Notes under the pieces: model-generated | Seen by the model: only the letters and a program-made list of their open reading frames with translations | The model's database searches: none | Told to the model about the DNA's origin: nothing | Source of the DNA: Camelimonas fluminis | GTDB taxonomy: Bacteria; Pseudomonadota; Alphaproteobacteria; Rhizobiales; Beijerinckiaceae | Reading direction: 5' to 3' | Assembly (NCBI RefSeq): GCF_014656355.1 | Contig: NZ_BNCG01000003.1 | Coordinates: 310,001-374,000, forward strand | DNA length: 64,000 nucleotides | Translations under genes and position numbers: made by a program | Part shown: one piece after another, positions 43,996 to 52,755 of the stretch | Position numbering within the stretch: position 1 is the first letter of the stretch | Layout: the number at the start of each line of letters is the position of its first letter

Positions 43996-46900
43996 TCAAG
44001 ACTTTTTGTCGCTGGACTGCATCCGCTCCTTGAGCGCCAACAGCTTGGCGAAGGGCGAATCCGGGTCCGGCTGCTTTTCCGCCCGCTGCGGCTTGCGATC
44101 ACCGCGCTGGTCGCCCCGCGCCTCGTGACGGCTGTCCTGACGGCCTTGCCCCTCATGCCGGGGACGCGGCGGACGACCACCGTCGCCCCGTCCGCCATCC
44201 TGGCCAGGCGTAAAGCCGCCACGGAAGCCGCCCTTGCGCCGGTCGTCGCCGCCACGACGTCCGCCGCCTTCGCCGGCTTCACCCTGACGCTGGCCGCCGC
44301 GATAGCCGCCGCGCTCACCATCCTGCTGGCTGGCTTGCTGACCACCCGGGCCGCCGCGCCCGCGTCCGCCGCGTCCGGCGTTGTCACGCCCGCCGCGACC
44401 GTGGCGATGGTGCTGATGGCGTTGTGGGCGCCAGATATCGAGCAGCGTGGGTCCAGCGTCTTCCTCTGGGCCAGCTTCTCCGGTTGCCTCTTCCGCCCCC
44501 GACTCTTCTGCTGCGGGCTCGTCGGCCTGCGGTTCGGCAACGTCTTCCGGAGCCGCAATGTCTTCCGGAGCCGCTTCGGTCACCCGGGTTTCGGCGGGCG
44601 CCTCGCTCCCGACGGCCGGCGTCGTTGCTTCTGGCGCTTCCACAGCCGGAGCACCCGCGTCTTCCGTCACGGTTTCGGCCGGAGCGTCGTCCGACGCGGC
44701 CGTTGCTTCGGTGACAACCGCAGCCGTCGCGGCTGCATCCGTTGTGGCTTCCGCCGGCGCGGTTGCGGCCCGGGGAACCAGCGGCACGGTGATGGCCGGG
44801 CCTTCGCGCTGCTCCGAAGCATAGTTCAGCGAGCGCAGGATCGAGGCGAAATCCTCGCCGGCGCAGCCGACGAGCGACGTCATGGCGACGGTGACGACGA
44901 AGCCGTCGCCATCCGCCGCGCCAGCCGGCGGTTCGCCCGGCGTTACGCCAGGGCGGTAGGTCACCGCCGGACGGATCAGGTCGGCCAGCCGCTCCAGGAT
45001 GTCGACGCGCACGGCGCGGGCGCCGCAGACGCGGAAGCCGGCCGCCCGGTAAAGGTCGCGGCCGATTTCCGGATCAAGCACGATCGAGGTGCGGCCAGAT
45101 GCGGCCAGATGCGGCAGTTCGTCCAGACCCTTCGTCTCGGAGCCGCCGTGCTTGAGGACCCAGAGCTGCACGGCGAGCGCCCGCGGGGCCGGCTTCAGCA
45201 GGGCTGGAAGGTAAATGTGATAGGCGCCAAAGCGCAGGCCGTACTTGCGCAACTGGGCGCGGCCGTTCTGGTCGAGCGCCTTGACGTCCTGGGCCACCTT
45301 GGCGCGCTCCAGCACGCCCAGCGCCTCGACCACCTGGAAGGCGACGCCGCGGGCAAGGCCCTCAATGTCGGTTGCTTCCTCCAGCGCGGTCAGCGCGCCG
45401 AGCAGTTTGGCGATGTGCGACTTGACCCAGAGGTCGACGCGGGCCTGGGCTTTCTCGCGCGCCTCGCCGGCCAGCATGTCGTCGGCCAGCAGGATGACGC
45501 GCGGCTCCAGCAGTTTGTCGCCGGGGGCCAGCTTCGCGACGATGTCGCCCAGCCAGCGCAGCGAACCGTCGTTGGACAGTACGAACGCCTCGTCCACCGC
45601 CATCGACACCCGTTCGGCCCGGGCTTCGAGCTCGGGGCCGAGCGATTTCTGCGCGGCGGCGCGCAAGGCGCGGGCTTCCGATCCATCCGCCTGCGGGTCA
45701 GGAACGAAATGAAGGCCGCGGAGATTGCCCACGTGCTGCCCTTCAACGCTGACTTCGCCCGTGGGCGTGACTACTGCTTCCATATGCGCGTTCTCTCTGA
45801 GGCGCCGCATCAGCACGCTTGTGCGCCGGTCCACGAAACGGCTGGCGAGCCGCTCGTGCAATGCATCCGAAAGTTTGTCCTCTACCTGACGGGCGCGCTC
45901 CTGCCAATGCTCAGGATCGGCCAGCCAGTCGGGGCGGTTGGCGACATAAGTCCAGGTGCGGACCTGGGCGATGCGCGCCGACAGGGCGTCGATGTCCCCA
46001 TCGGTGCGGTCAACAGCGGCTATTTGCCGGCCGAACCAGGTTTCATCAAGGCTGCCGTGGCGCATCAGAGCACGAAATATCGTGCTGACAAGGTCTGCAT
46101 GGGCGTGTGGCGAGACTTTTCTGTAATCCGGCGTCTGGCAGACGTCCCACAGACGGGCGATATGCTGGGGGTGACGCACCAGGGCGGCCACCTCGATATC
46201 GCCGGCCAGCGCCTCCAGCACCGCCATGTCGTCGGCGGTCTGGGCACGCGTCAGGCCCTCTTCCTTTGGCGTGGCGGCCAGCGAGGCCAGCAGGCCCCGG
46301 ACCGAACGAAAGTTCAGCTCGGGGTTGCGCCATTGCAGCACGCGCATCGGATCGAAGCGGTGTTCCTCGATGGCTTCGGCCAGCTCCGGCTCGAAAGCCG
46401 GGCAGCGGCCGGTCGTGCCAAACGTTCCGTCACGCATGTAGCGCCCGGCGCGGCCGGCGATCTGGCCAAATTCCGACGGATTGAGCCGGCGGAAGCCGAA
46501 ACCGTCGAATTTGCGGTCGCTGGCGAAGGCGACGTGATGCAGGTCGAGATTGAGCCCCATGCCGATGGCGTCGGTGGCGACCAGATAATCAACCTCGCCG
46601 GACTGGAACATCTCCACCTGGGCGTTGCGGGTGCGCGGCGACAGGGCGCCCAGCACCACGGCCGCGCCGCCTTTCTGGCGGCGGATCAGCTCGGCGACCG
46701 CATAAACCTCCTCCACCGAGAAGGCGACGATGGCGGAGCGCGGCGGCAGACGGGTGATCTTCTTGCCGCCGGCGAACATCAGCGTCGACAGGCGCGGCCG
46801 GGTGACGATCTCCGCGCCCGGCAGCAGCTTCTGGATCAGCGGCTTCATGGTCAGGGAGCCGATGATCAGGGTTTCGTCGCGGCCGCGCATGTTGAGCAGC

Positions 46901-47274
46901 CGGTCCGTGAAGACGTGACCGCGGCCGAAATCCGCCGCCAGCTGGATTTCGTCGATGGCGCAGAAGGCGACGGAGATGTCGCGCGGCATCGCCTCGATGG
47001 TGCAGATCCAGTAGCGCGGGCGCGGCGGCTTGATCTTCTCCTCGCCGGTGATCAGGGCGACATGGGCCGCGCCGACCTTCTCGACCACACGCTGGTAGAC
47101 CTCACGCGCCAGCAGCCGTAGCGGCAGGCCGATCATGCCTTCGCCATGGGCCACGAGACGCTCGATGGCCAGGTGGGTCTTGCCAGTGTTGGTGGGCCCA
47201 AGAATGGCGGTGACGCCACGGGCGCGCTCGGCGGGGGCAAGGGAAGCCCGGGCGGAGGAAGGGCGTTTGCTCAT
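43996..47274 (-). CDS. SUV3-like DEAD-type RNA helicase with long RGG-rich tail
   Basis: The 1092-residue protein resembles mitochondrial SUV3 helicases. Walker A GPTNTGKTH is at residues 26-34 and the Walker B variant DEIQ at 108-111; SPRTRNAQVEMFQSGEVDYL, ATDAIGMGLNLDLHHVAF and the arginine-finger motif QIAGRAGR (near 265) follow. A central helical region has the SUV3 C-terminal pattern. From about residue 830 the protein is low complexity: first Ala/Glu/Thr-rich and acidic, then RGG/RGR-rich (GGRGRGGPGGQQ, GGYRGGQRQGE), a usual RNA-binding style. In mitochondria SUV3 works with the RNA degradosome; a similar bacterial role is inferred. ATG 47274 is the start. Confidence 0.9.
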   Translation of the reverse strand: MSKRPSSARASLAPAERARGVTAILGPTNTGKTHLAIERLVAHGEGMIGLPLRLLAREVYQRVVEKVGAAHVALITGEEKIKPPRPRYWICTIEAMPRDISVAFCAIDEIQLAADFGRGHVFTDRLLNMRGRDETLIIGSLTMKPLIQKLLPGAEIVTRPRLSTLMFAGGKKITRLPPRSAIVAFSVEEVYAVAELIRRQKGGAAVVLGALSPRTRNAQVEMFQSGEVDYLVATDAIGMGLNLDLHHVAFASDRKFDGFGFRRLNPSEFGQIAGRAGRYMRDGTFGTTGRCPAFEPELAEAIEEHRFDPMRVLQWRNPELNFRSVRGLLASLAATPKEEGLTRAQTADDMAVLEALAGDIEVAALVRHPQHIARLWDVCQTPDYRKVSPHAHADLVSTIFRALMRHGSLDETWFGRQIAAVDRTDGDIDALSARIAQVRTWTYVANRPDWLADPEHWQERARQVEDKLSDALHERLASRFVDRRTSVLMRRLRENAHMEAVVTPTGEVSVEGQHVGNLRGLHFVPDPQADGSEARALRAAAQKSLGPELEARAERVSMAVDEAFVLSNDGSLRWLGDIVAKLAPGDKLLEPRVILLADDMLAGEAREKAQARVDLWVKSHIAKLLGALTALEEATDIEGLARGVAFQVVEALGVLERAKVAQDVKALDQNGRAQLRKYGLRFGAYHIYLPALLKPAPRALAVQLWVLKHGGSETKGLDELPHLAASGRTSIVLDPEIGRDLYRAAGFRVCGARAVRVDILERLADLIRPAVTYRPGVTPGEPPAGAADGDGFVVTVAMTSLVGCAGEDFASILRSLNYASEQREGPAITVPLVPRAATAPAEATTDAAATAAVVTEATAASDDAPAETVTEDAGAPAVEAPEATTPAVGSEAPAETRVTEAAPEDIAAPEDVAEPQADEPAAEESGAEEATGEAGPEEDAGPTLLDIWRPQRHQHHRHGRGGRDNAGRGGRGRGGPGGQQASQQDGERGGYRGGQRQGEAGEGGGRRGGDDRRKGGFRGGFTPGQDGGRGDGGRPPRPRHEGQGRQDSRHEARGDQRGDRKPQRAEKQPDPDSPFAKLLALKERMQSSDKKS

Positions 47275-47526
47275 CAAATGGCCGGAGCGCCAGCGCCTTT
47301 CCGGGGAGCTGCCGTCACTTCCCGAAAAGGCCGTGGACCGGATGGCCGGAGCGGACTGCGATGCTCCGGCATGGTCGGCGCCTTTTGTGTTTGGGGAGGG
47401 CGCCTCCAGGTGGAAGCCCCCTCCCTATATGGGCATGCCGCAGCGGTTTGTCGCGACATTGCGTGCTTCCGGGAGGCAGCGGCGCCTGGCGCGTGTGTTC
47501 CGCCCCACGCCGCCGCGCCCTGAAGT

Positions 47527-48405
47527 TCAGCCCTGGCGGGCGGCGATGGCGTCGGCGACGGCGACGACGCGCCTGCCCATTTCCGCGTGCAGGATCTCGA
47601 CCATCTTGCCGTCCACCGACAGCACGCCCTTGTTGGCGTTCTCGGGCTGCTGGAAGGCGGCGATGATCTTGCGGGCCCATTCCACCTCGGCGGCCGGCGG
47701 CGCGAAGATGTCGTTGGCCGGCTCGACCTGGGTCGGGTGAATCAGGGTCTTGCCGTCAAAACCGAAATCGCGGCCCTGCTCGCACTCGGCGCGGAAGCCG
47801 TCCATGTCGGAGATGTTGTTGTAGACGCCGTCGAGAATGTCGAGGCCTTCGGCGCGGGCGGCGGTGAGGGCCAGCGACAGCCATGGCAGCATCGGCGCGC
47901 GGCCGGGCACGAAGCGGGCGCGGGTTTCCTTGGCCAGATCGTTGGTGCCCATGACGAAGCAGGCGAGGCGGGTGGATTTGTCGCGGGCCGCAGCGGCGAT
48001 GCGGGCAATATCGAGCATGGCGGCCGGGGTTTCGACCATGGCCCAGACGCGGATGGCGTCGGGGGCGTTGGCCAGCAGCTTGCCGACCTCCAGCAGGGTT
48101 TCCGGGTTGGACACCTTGGGAATCAGGATGCCGTCAGGATTGGCGGCGGCGGCGGCCAGAATGTCATCGCGGCCCCACGGGGTGTCGAGGCCATTGGCGC
48201 GGATGATGATCTCGCGCGGGCCGTAGCCGCCGGCCTTGACGGCGCCGCACACCTGTTCGCGGGCGCCAGCCTTGGCGTCCGGCGCGACGGCGTCCTCAAG
48301 GTCGAGAATCAGGGCGTCGGCGGGCAGGGTTTTCGCCTTCTCCAGCGCGCGGGCGTTCGAGCCCGGCATGTAAAGAACGCTGCGGCGGGGGCGAATGGCG
48401 GTCAT
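47527..48405 (-). CDS. CitE/HpcH family CoA-ester enzyme, probable malyl-CoA thioesterase (Mcl2-like)
   Basis: The 292-residue TIM-barrel protein matches the HpcH/CitE family: RPRRSVLYMPGSNARALEKA, ALILDLEDAVAPDAKAGARE (metal Glu/Asp), RANGLDTPWGRDDI, MVETPAAMLDIARIAA, GTNDLAKETRARFVPGR and GFDGKTLIHPTQVEPAN. The length and the GTNDLAKETR loop resemble Mcl2-type (3S)-malyl-CoA thioesterases of the ethylmalonyl-CoA pathway rather than the longer malyl-CoA lyase Mcl1. Metabolic fit with ccr, ecm and mcd in the same window supports this, but an L-malyl-CoA/beta-methylmalyl-CoA lyase cannot be excluded. AGGAG precedes the start. It diverges from the carbonic anhydrase gene. Confidence 0.78.
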   Translation of the reverse strand: MTAIRPRRSVLYMPGSNARALEKAKTLPADALILDLEDAVAPDAKAGAREQVCGAVKAGGYGPREIIIRANGLDTPWGRDDILAAAAANPDGILIPKVSNPETLLEVGKLLANAPDAIRVWAMVETPAAMLDIARIAAAARDKSTRLACFVMGTNDLAKETRARFVPGRAPMLPWLSLALTAARAEGLDILDGVYNNISDMDGFRAECEQGRDFGFDGKTLIHPTQVEPANDIFAPPAAEVEWARKIIAAFQQPENANKGVLSVDGKMVEILHAEMGRRVVAVADAIAARQG

Positions 48406-48806
48406 CAGGAGCTCCTGGAGTGTGGGGTCGTCTGTCCTGTCCGGATCAGTTCATGTTCCAGAGGTGTTTGTGCCGGATTTCCGCAATTTCGCAAGCCTGG
48501 CGCCGGAGCCTTTCAGACAGGACGCTTCAGCGATCCGGTGCGAGGGGTAAGCGCGGCCCCGATCGCACGCGTTCAGGACGGCGATCGCGCGTCAGGCGCC
48601 GTTATCCGCTGTTGCGCCGGCAAATTCTACATTTTCCCATGGTGCATAAAATGATTGCGTACAAGGCTTTGCGGGCGCAAACGGTGTTGCAATCCGTCTG
48701 CGGGGCGCCGGTCGTGCGTGCTGTCCTGGCGCGCGCCATTGCGTCGCGCGCCAGGGGCCGCCGGCCGCGCCGCCCCGTGACATTGTCCCCATGACATGGA
48801 GCGCCC
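48406..48806. promoter_or_regulatory. Divergent control region of the malyl-CoA enzyme and carbonic anhydrase genes
   Basis: The 401 bases hold no gene. An AT-richer stretch (48625-48700) contains TTTGC-GGGC-GCAAA at 48668-48681, a 5-bp inverted repeat whose half-sites match the palindrome upstream of mcd. Both promoters should lie here. Shared regulation is an inference. Confidence 0.45.
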
Positions 48807-49499
48807 ATGGCCAGAGAAGCTGTCACCAACGCATTCCCCACCCGTCTGACGGAAGGGTACAAGGCGTTCCTGAACGAGCGTTTTCCCAGCGAGCGCAACC
48901 GTTTTCAGGTCCTGGCCGAGCGCGGGCAGAGCCCTGAGACGCTGATTATCGGCTGCTGCGACAGTCGCGTGTCGCCGGAGGTGATTTTCGACGCCAGCCC
49001 GGGCGAACTGTTCGTGGTCCGCAACGTGGCCAATCTGGTGCCGCCTTACGAAACAGGCGGTGATTTCCACGGCACCTCGGCGGCGCTGGAATTCGCCGTG
49101 CAGGCGCTGAAGGTGAAACACATCGTCGTGCTGGGCCACCAGATGTGCGGCGGCATCAAGGCCTTCGCCAACCATGCCGATCCGCTGTCGCCGGGCGACT
49201 TCATCGGCAAATGGATGGCGCAGATCCAGCCGGCCGCCGACGAACTCGGTCCGCAGGCCAGTACGGCGGCGGACTACATCACACGCCTGGAGTTCGCGGC
49301 GATCGAACTGTCGCTGCGCAATCTGCTGACCTTCCCCTGCGTTCGCATCCTCGCCGAGCGCGGCCAGATCGCGCTGCACGGCGCCTATTTTGGCGTGGTC
49401 GACGGCGTGCTGCGGGTGCGCAATCCGGAAACCGGCGCCTTCGAGCCGGCGGTGGAAGGCCTTGAGGCGCTGGGTCGACTGGCGCCGCGCTGCGACTGA
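48807..49499 (+). CDS. Beta-carbonic anhydrase
   Basis: The 230-residue enzyme interconverts CO2 and bicarbonate. The zinc site is visible as CCDSRV (Cys 51, Asp 52-Arg 54 dyad) and GHQMCGGI (His and Cys near residues 110-115), and the FVVRNVANLVPPYE stretch is typical of plant/bacterial beta-class enzymes. The C-terminal GAYFGVVDGVLRVRN is also family-like. It probably supplies CO2 or bicarbonate to carboxylases; Ccr in this window uses CO2. It diverges from the malyl-CoA enzyme gene and converges with asd. Confidence 0.95.
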   Translation: MAREAVTNAFPTRLTEGYKAFLNERFPSERNRFQVLAERGQSPETLIIGCCDSRVSPEVIFDASPGELFVVRNVANLVPPYETGGDFHGTSAALEFAVQALKVKHIVVLGHQMCGGIKAFANHADPLSPGDFIGKWMAQIQPAADELGPQASTAADYITRLEFAAIELSLRNLLTFPCVRILAERGQIALHGAYFGVVDGVLRVRNPETGAFEPAVEGLEALGRLAPRCD

Positions 49500-49624
49500 A
49501 GTGATTGCCGCCACATCGCGGCCAGCTAATCGCGACAAGCCAATCGCGGCGAGCAATGGGGAAAGGCAAATCACCGGTTCAGCATGAACGGGGTTTTGTC
49601 TGGAACCGTCGCCGCCTGAATGCA

Positions 49625-49652
49625 AAAACGCCGCCCGGATGGGCGGCGTTTT
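49625..49652. terminator. Bidirectional terminator between carbonic anhydrase and asd
   Basis: AAAACGCCGCCC and GGGCGGCGTTTT form a perfect 12-bp stem around GGAT, with A and T runs on both sides, serving the two convergent genes. Confidence 0.93.
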
Positions 49653-49673
49653 CGTTTGGGAAACCTGGTGGCG

Positions 49674-50708
49674 TCAGGCCGCCTGCTTCTTTGGCGTCAG
49701 CAGCTTGCGGTTGATCAGCGCTTCCGCGATCTGCACGGCGTTGAGGGCCGCGCCCTTGCGCAGATTGTCGGAGACCACCCACATGGCGAGGCCGTTGTCG
49801 ACGGTTGGGTCCTCGCGGATGCGCGAGATATAGGTGGCGTCTTCGCCGGCTGCCTCGTGCGGGGTGATGTAGCCGCCAGGTTCGCGCTTGTCGATGACGA
49901 TGCAACCCGGCGCATTGCGCAGGATGTCACGGGCTTCGTCAGCGGTGATCGGGTTCTCGAATTCGATATTCACCGATTCCGAATGGGAGATGAACACCGG
50001 CACGCGCACAGCCGTGGCGGTCAGCTTGATCTTCGGGTCGAGGATCTTCTTGGTCTCGGCCACCATCTTCCACTCTTCCTTGGTGAAGCCGTCTTCCATG
50101 AAGACGTCAATCTGCGGAATGAGGTTGAAAGCGATGCGCTTGGGGAACTTCGTGGTCTTCAGTTCGCCGGCGGTGAAGATCGAACGGGTCTGGTTGAACA
50201 GCTCGTCCATGGCGTCCTTGCCGGCGCCGGACACCGACTGGTAGGTCGAGACAACGACGCGCCGGATGGTCGCCTTGTCGTGCAGCGGCTTCAGCGCAAC
50301 GACGAGCTGGGCGGTCGAGCAATTCGGGTTGGCGATGATGTTCTTCTTGCCGAAGCCACGCACCGCGTCGCCGTTCACTTCCGGCACGACCAGCGGCACG
50401 TCCGGATCCATGCGGAAAGCCGACGAATTGTCGATGACGACAACGCCCTGGGCGCCCAGCTTCGGCGACCATTCCTTCGACACGTCGCCGCCGGCGGACA
50501 TCAGGCAGATATCGACGTCGGAGAAGTCGTAGGTGGCGAGATCCTTCACCTTGAGGGTGCGGTCGCCGTAGGAGACCTCCTGGCCGAGGCTGCGGCGCGA
50601 AGCCAGCGGCACGACCTCGTCCGCCGGGAAGGCCCGGTCGGCAAGGATCTCCAGCATCTCACGCCCGACGTTGCCGGTGGCGCCGGCGATGGCAACCTTG
50701 TAACCCAT
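49674..50708 (-). CDS. asd: Aspartate-semialdehyde dehydrogenase
   Basis: Asd reduces aspartyl phosphate to aspartate semialdehyde with NADPH on the way to lysine, diaminopimelate, methionine and threonine. The 344-residue protein opens with the nucleotide loop VAIAGATGNVGREMLEIL, has the catalytic cysteine in NPNCSTAQL near residue 131, STYQSVSGAGKDAMDEL, and the VRVPVFISHSESVNIE substrate segment. The ATG at 50708 is the family start, with AAAGGAA upstream; the frame continues to 50876 without similarity. Confidence 0.97.
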   Translation of the reverse strand: MGYKVAIAGATGNVGREMLEILADRAFPADEVVPLASRRSLGQEVSYGDRTLKVKDLATYDFSDVDICLMSAGGDVSKEWSPKLGAQGVVVIDNSSAFRMDPDVPLVVPEVNGDAVRGFGKKNIIANPNCSTAQLVVALKPLHDKATIRRVVVSTYQSVSGAGKDAMDELFNQTRSIFTAGELKTTKFPKRIAFNLIPQIDVFMEDGFTKEEWKMVAETKKILDPKIKLTATAVRVPVFISHSESVNIEFENPITADEARDILRNAPGCIVIDKREPGGYITPHEAAGEDATYISRIREDPTVDNGLAMWVVSDNLRKGAALNAVQIAEALINRKLLTPKKQAA

Positions 50709-51386
50709 CGTGATGTTCCTTTCCGCCTCAGAGCCGGTTGGAAGACAGTTCCGTTCCAGAGTTTCTGACGGGGGTTGTCCGCGCATATGGGAAGCGGGCG
50801 ACAGACAAACCACGTCCGGGCGTTTCCGTTCGCATGCCGAAGTTGCGGAAACGTCCGTATTCCTGATCTGACGCAATTCCGGCCCAGCTCTGGCGCCGTG
50901 GAATTATCGCCACCCCCGCACCGGCCGCGCCGGTCGTCAACACGCCGTCCTCACCCGTCGGAGGACGCGGGAGAGGGCGCGATTCAGGGTTTCGCCGTTT
51001 TTATCCGGAGAGTGGTCAAGGACGGGCTGGTGGATGCGGCGGCGGTCGCCGTCCCCAGCGATGCGCCGTTCGCCAGATTTCCAGTGAACCTGAGCGGAAG
51101 CATGTCAAACGTCCCGTGCGCCGCTCCTGTCGCGGCCGGCTTCCACAAGCACAGGACTGGCGTTGTTGTCAATATTTCCGTGAACAACGCCGTCCGGCCG
51201 CCGTTCGCCGCCCGGCGTGAAGCTGACGTTAACCGGACGAGGCGCACTGCTTGCGCTGGTAACGGTCTGCTCACGGTCCTGGCGCCATGATGCGGCCTTC
51301 CCTCCTTGACGCGGAGCTGGCTGCATGGCGGCCGGCTCCGGATAAACCACGCGCGGCGGCGACCGCGCCCCAGGGATGTCGCATCC
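50709..51386. other. Long gap upstream of asd and of the anchored hypothetical gene
   Basis: In these 678 bases both strands are open over long stretches, as expected at this GC content, but none of the frames shows a family match or a good ribosome-binding site. It should contain the asd promoter (minus strand) and that of the downstream hypothetical gene. No striking repeat was seen. Confidence 0.45.
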
Positions 51387-52442
51387 ATGAATCGCATCGG
51401 AAAGCTGGCGCGCGCAGGATTGACCGGAAGCACGCGTGCTCCCGGCGGACAGGCGCGGCGCGCGCCGACGCCGGATAACGCGCCCGCCCGCAAGGGCTCG
51501 TGGCGCGGCGTGGCCGTGCTTTCTGTCGTGTTGCTCGGCGGTTTCGCCGCCTTCACCATGATGTCCGGCGACGAAGGGCCGGCGGCGCCGGCTTCCGCGC
51601 CTGCTGCGACTGCCGGGGATAGCGCCGCTGGAACCGCCGCGACCGCGGCCGGGCGCGCCGCCGCAACGGGCGCGCAAAACCAGCCGGCGGGTGCCCATGC
51701 CGTGAACCTCCAGGCCGCGAACGTCCATGCCGCGAACGCCCGGGAGGCCAGCGCCACGGACGCCAGGCCTCAGGAACCTGGCGCCCAGCCGGAAAAATCA
51801 CCAGGAGCCGGGTGGGTCGCGGCCAGCGAGGAGCAGCCAGCGTTTCGCCTCGCGCCGCTGCCGCAATTACCGGGAACCGCGACCCTCAGGGGGCTGATGG
51901 CCATGGCTGGCATGGTCGAGGGCGTGCGCCATGCTTCCGGCGGCGGTCGCGACGACGCGCTGATCATCGGCGATCCTGGACAGGCGGGGCCGCTGCTGCG
52001 CCTGTCCCTTTACCGGCCCGGTTCCGAGCCTCAGCCAGGCGGCTCATTCTTCGTCGACGTGGCGCGGCGGGCTGGCGAAACCGGCATGTGGGTTGAGCGC
52101 TTTGCGCCATTGCCGGCGCTGGAGACCCGGCTCGGCCCGGTTGATATCGCCGTGGCGCGCCTTGGCGGCCAGGCTGGCGCCCGCAGTTGCGTGACGTTCA
52201 AGCAGATGCGCGCCCAGCCCGATCTGCGTCTCAGCGGGTGGGTTTGCCTTGATGGCGACGCTCCGCCAGCGCCAGAGGCCGCAGCCTGCATCATCGACGC
52301 CGTCCGCTGGCAGCGCGAGCAGGACGAGCCGCAGATTGCGGCGCTGTTCGCCGCCAGCGCCGCGACGACATCCGCCTGTGCGCCGCCAGCCGCCGGCGAC
52401 CTGACCAGCTCGATCCGTCCCGCCGACGCCACACGACGCTGA
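51387..52442 (+). CDS. Membrane-anchored hypothetical protein with Ala-rich linker
   Basis: I do not recognise a family. The 351-residue product has a short basic cytoplasmic N terminus (1-40), one membrane helix (about 41-58, RGVAVLSVVLLGGFAAFTMM), an Ala/Gly/Thr-rich linker (about 63-150) with a repeated AANVHAANAREA-type stretch, and a C-terminal globular domain (about 165-340), expected to face the periplasm. The domain has LRLSLYRPGSEP, FFVDVARRAG and three cysteines (RSCVTFKQ, GWVCLDG, AACIIDAV), two of which could pair. The start ATG 51387 is preferred over 51306. The beta-lactamase-fold hydrolase gene follows on the same strand after 313 bases. Confidence 0.68.
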   Translation: MNRIGKLARAGLTGSTRAPGGQARRAPTPDNAPARKGSWRGVAVLSVVLLGGFAAFTMMSGDEGPAAPASAPAATAGDSAAGTAATAAGRAAATGAQNQPAGAHAVNLQAANVHAANAREASATDARPQEPGAQPEKSPGAGWVAASEEQPAFRLAPLPQLPGTATLRGLMAMAGMVEGVRHASGGGRDDALIIGDPGQAGPLLRLSLYRPGSEPQPGGSFFVDVARRAGETGMWVERFAPLPALETRLGPVDIAVARLGGQAGARSCVTFKQMRAQPDLRLSGWVCLDGDAPPAPEAAACIIDAVRWQREQDEPQIAALFAASAATTSACAPPAAGDLTSSIRPADATRR

Positions 52443-52755
52443 AATCATCCCGCCGCCGCCGGCCAGGCCCTTGCATGGCGGCGGGCTGGCGACAATCATC
52501 CTCCAGGGTTGGCCGCGTCGGGCAGAATCGCTTGAGCGATTCCGTCGACGTGCGAAGGCCGTCGGCCCGCAGGGCGACGCCATGTCGTAAGGCGGCGGGG
52601 TTTTGTCCTGTGAATTTGAATGGATGCGTTTTCTTTCCGTGGAATGATCTCCATTCCGCATGAAAGCGCTCCGGACCTCCAGATCGCCCTGGCGTCCTGC
52701 CGCGCGGGGGGGGGCCAGCGGGCAGGTCCGGCATTGCTTCAACGCGAGAGGGCTC
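52443..52755. other. Gap between the hypothetical and serine hydrolase genes
   Basis: No gene is supported. A perfect 18-bp palindrome is at 52525-52542 (listed separately) and GAGAGGG at 52746-52752 is the ribosome-binding site of the next gene. A GGGGGGGG run at 52708-52715 lies in between. Confidence 0.5.
52525..52542. promoter_or_regulatory. Perfect 18-bp palindrome upstream of serine hydrolase gene
   Basis: GAATCGCT-TG-AGCGATTC has two perfect 8-bp arms with a 2-base centre. It lies 83 bases after the hypothetical gene and 214 bases before the hydrolase start; operator, repeat remnant or 3' hairpin are all possible. Confidence 0.45.

Noticed and set aside
44125-47121. A 998-residue open frame on the plus strand opposite the helicase gene
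   Set aside because: It is the exact antisense of a well-supported helicase, has no family motifs, and arises from third-position GC bias. The same is true of other long antisense frames opposite ecm (31942-34038) and the aldehyde dehydrogenase (53359-55548).
50775-51290. Possible protein genes in the gap upstream of asd on either strand
   Set aside because: Both strands are open over long stretches in this GC-rich gap, but neither frame has a recognisable family pattern or start signal.
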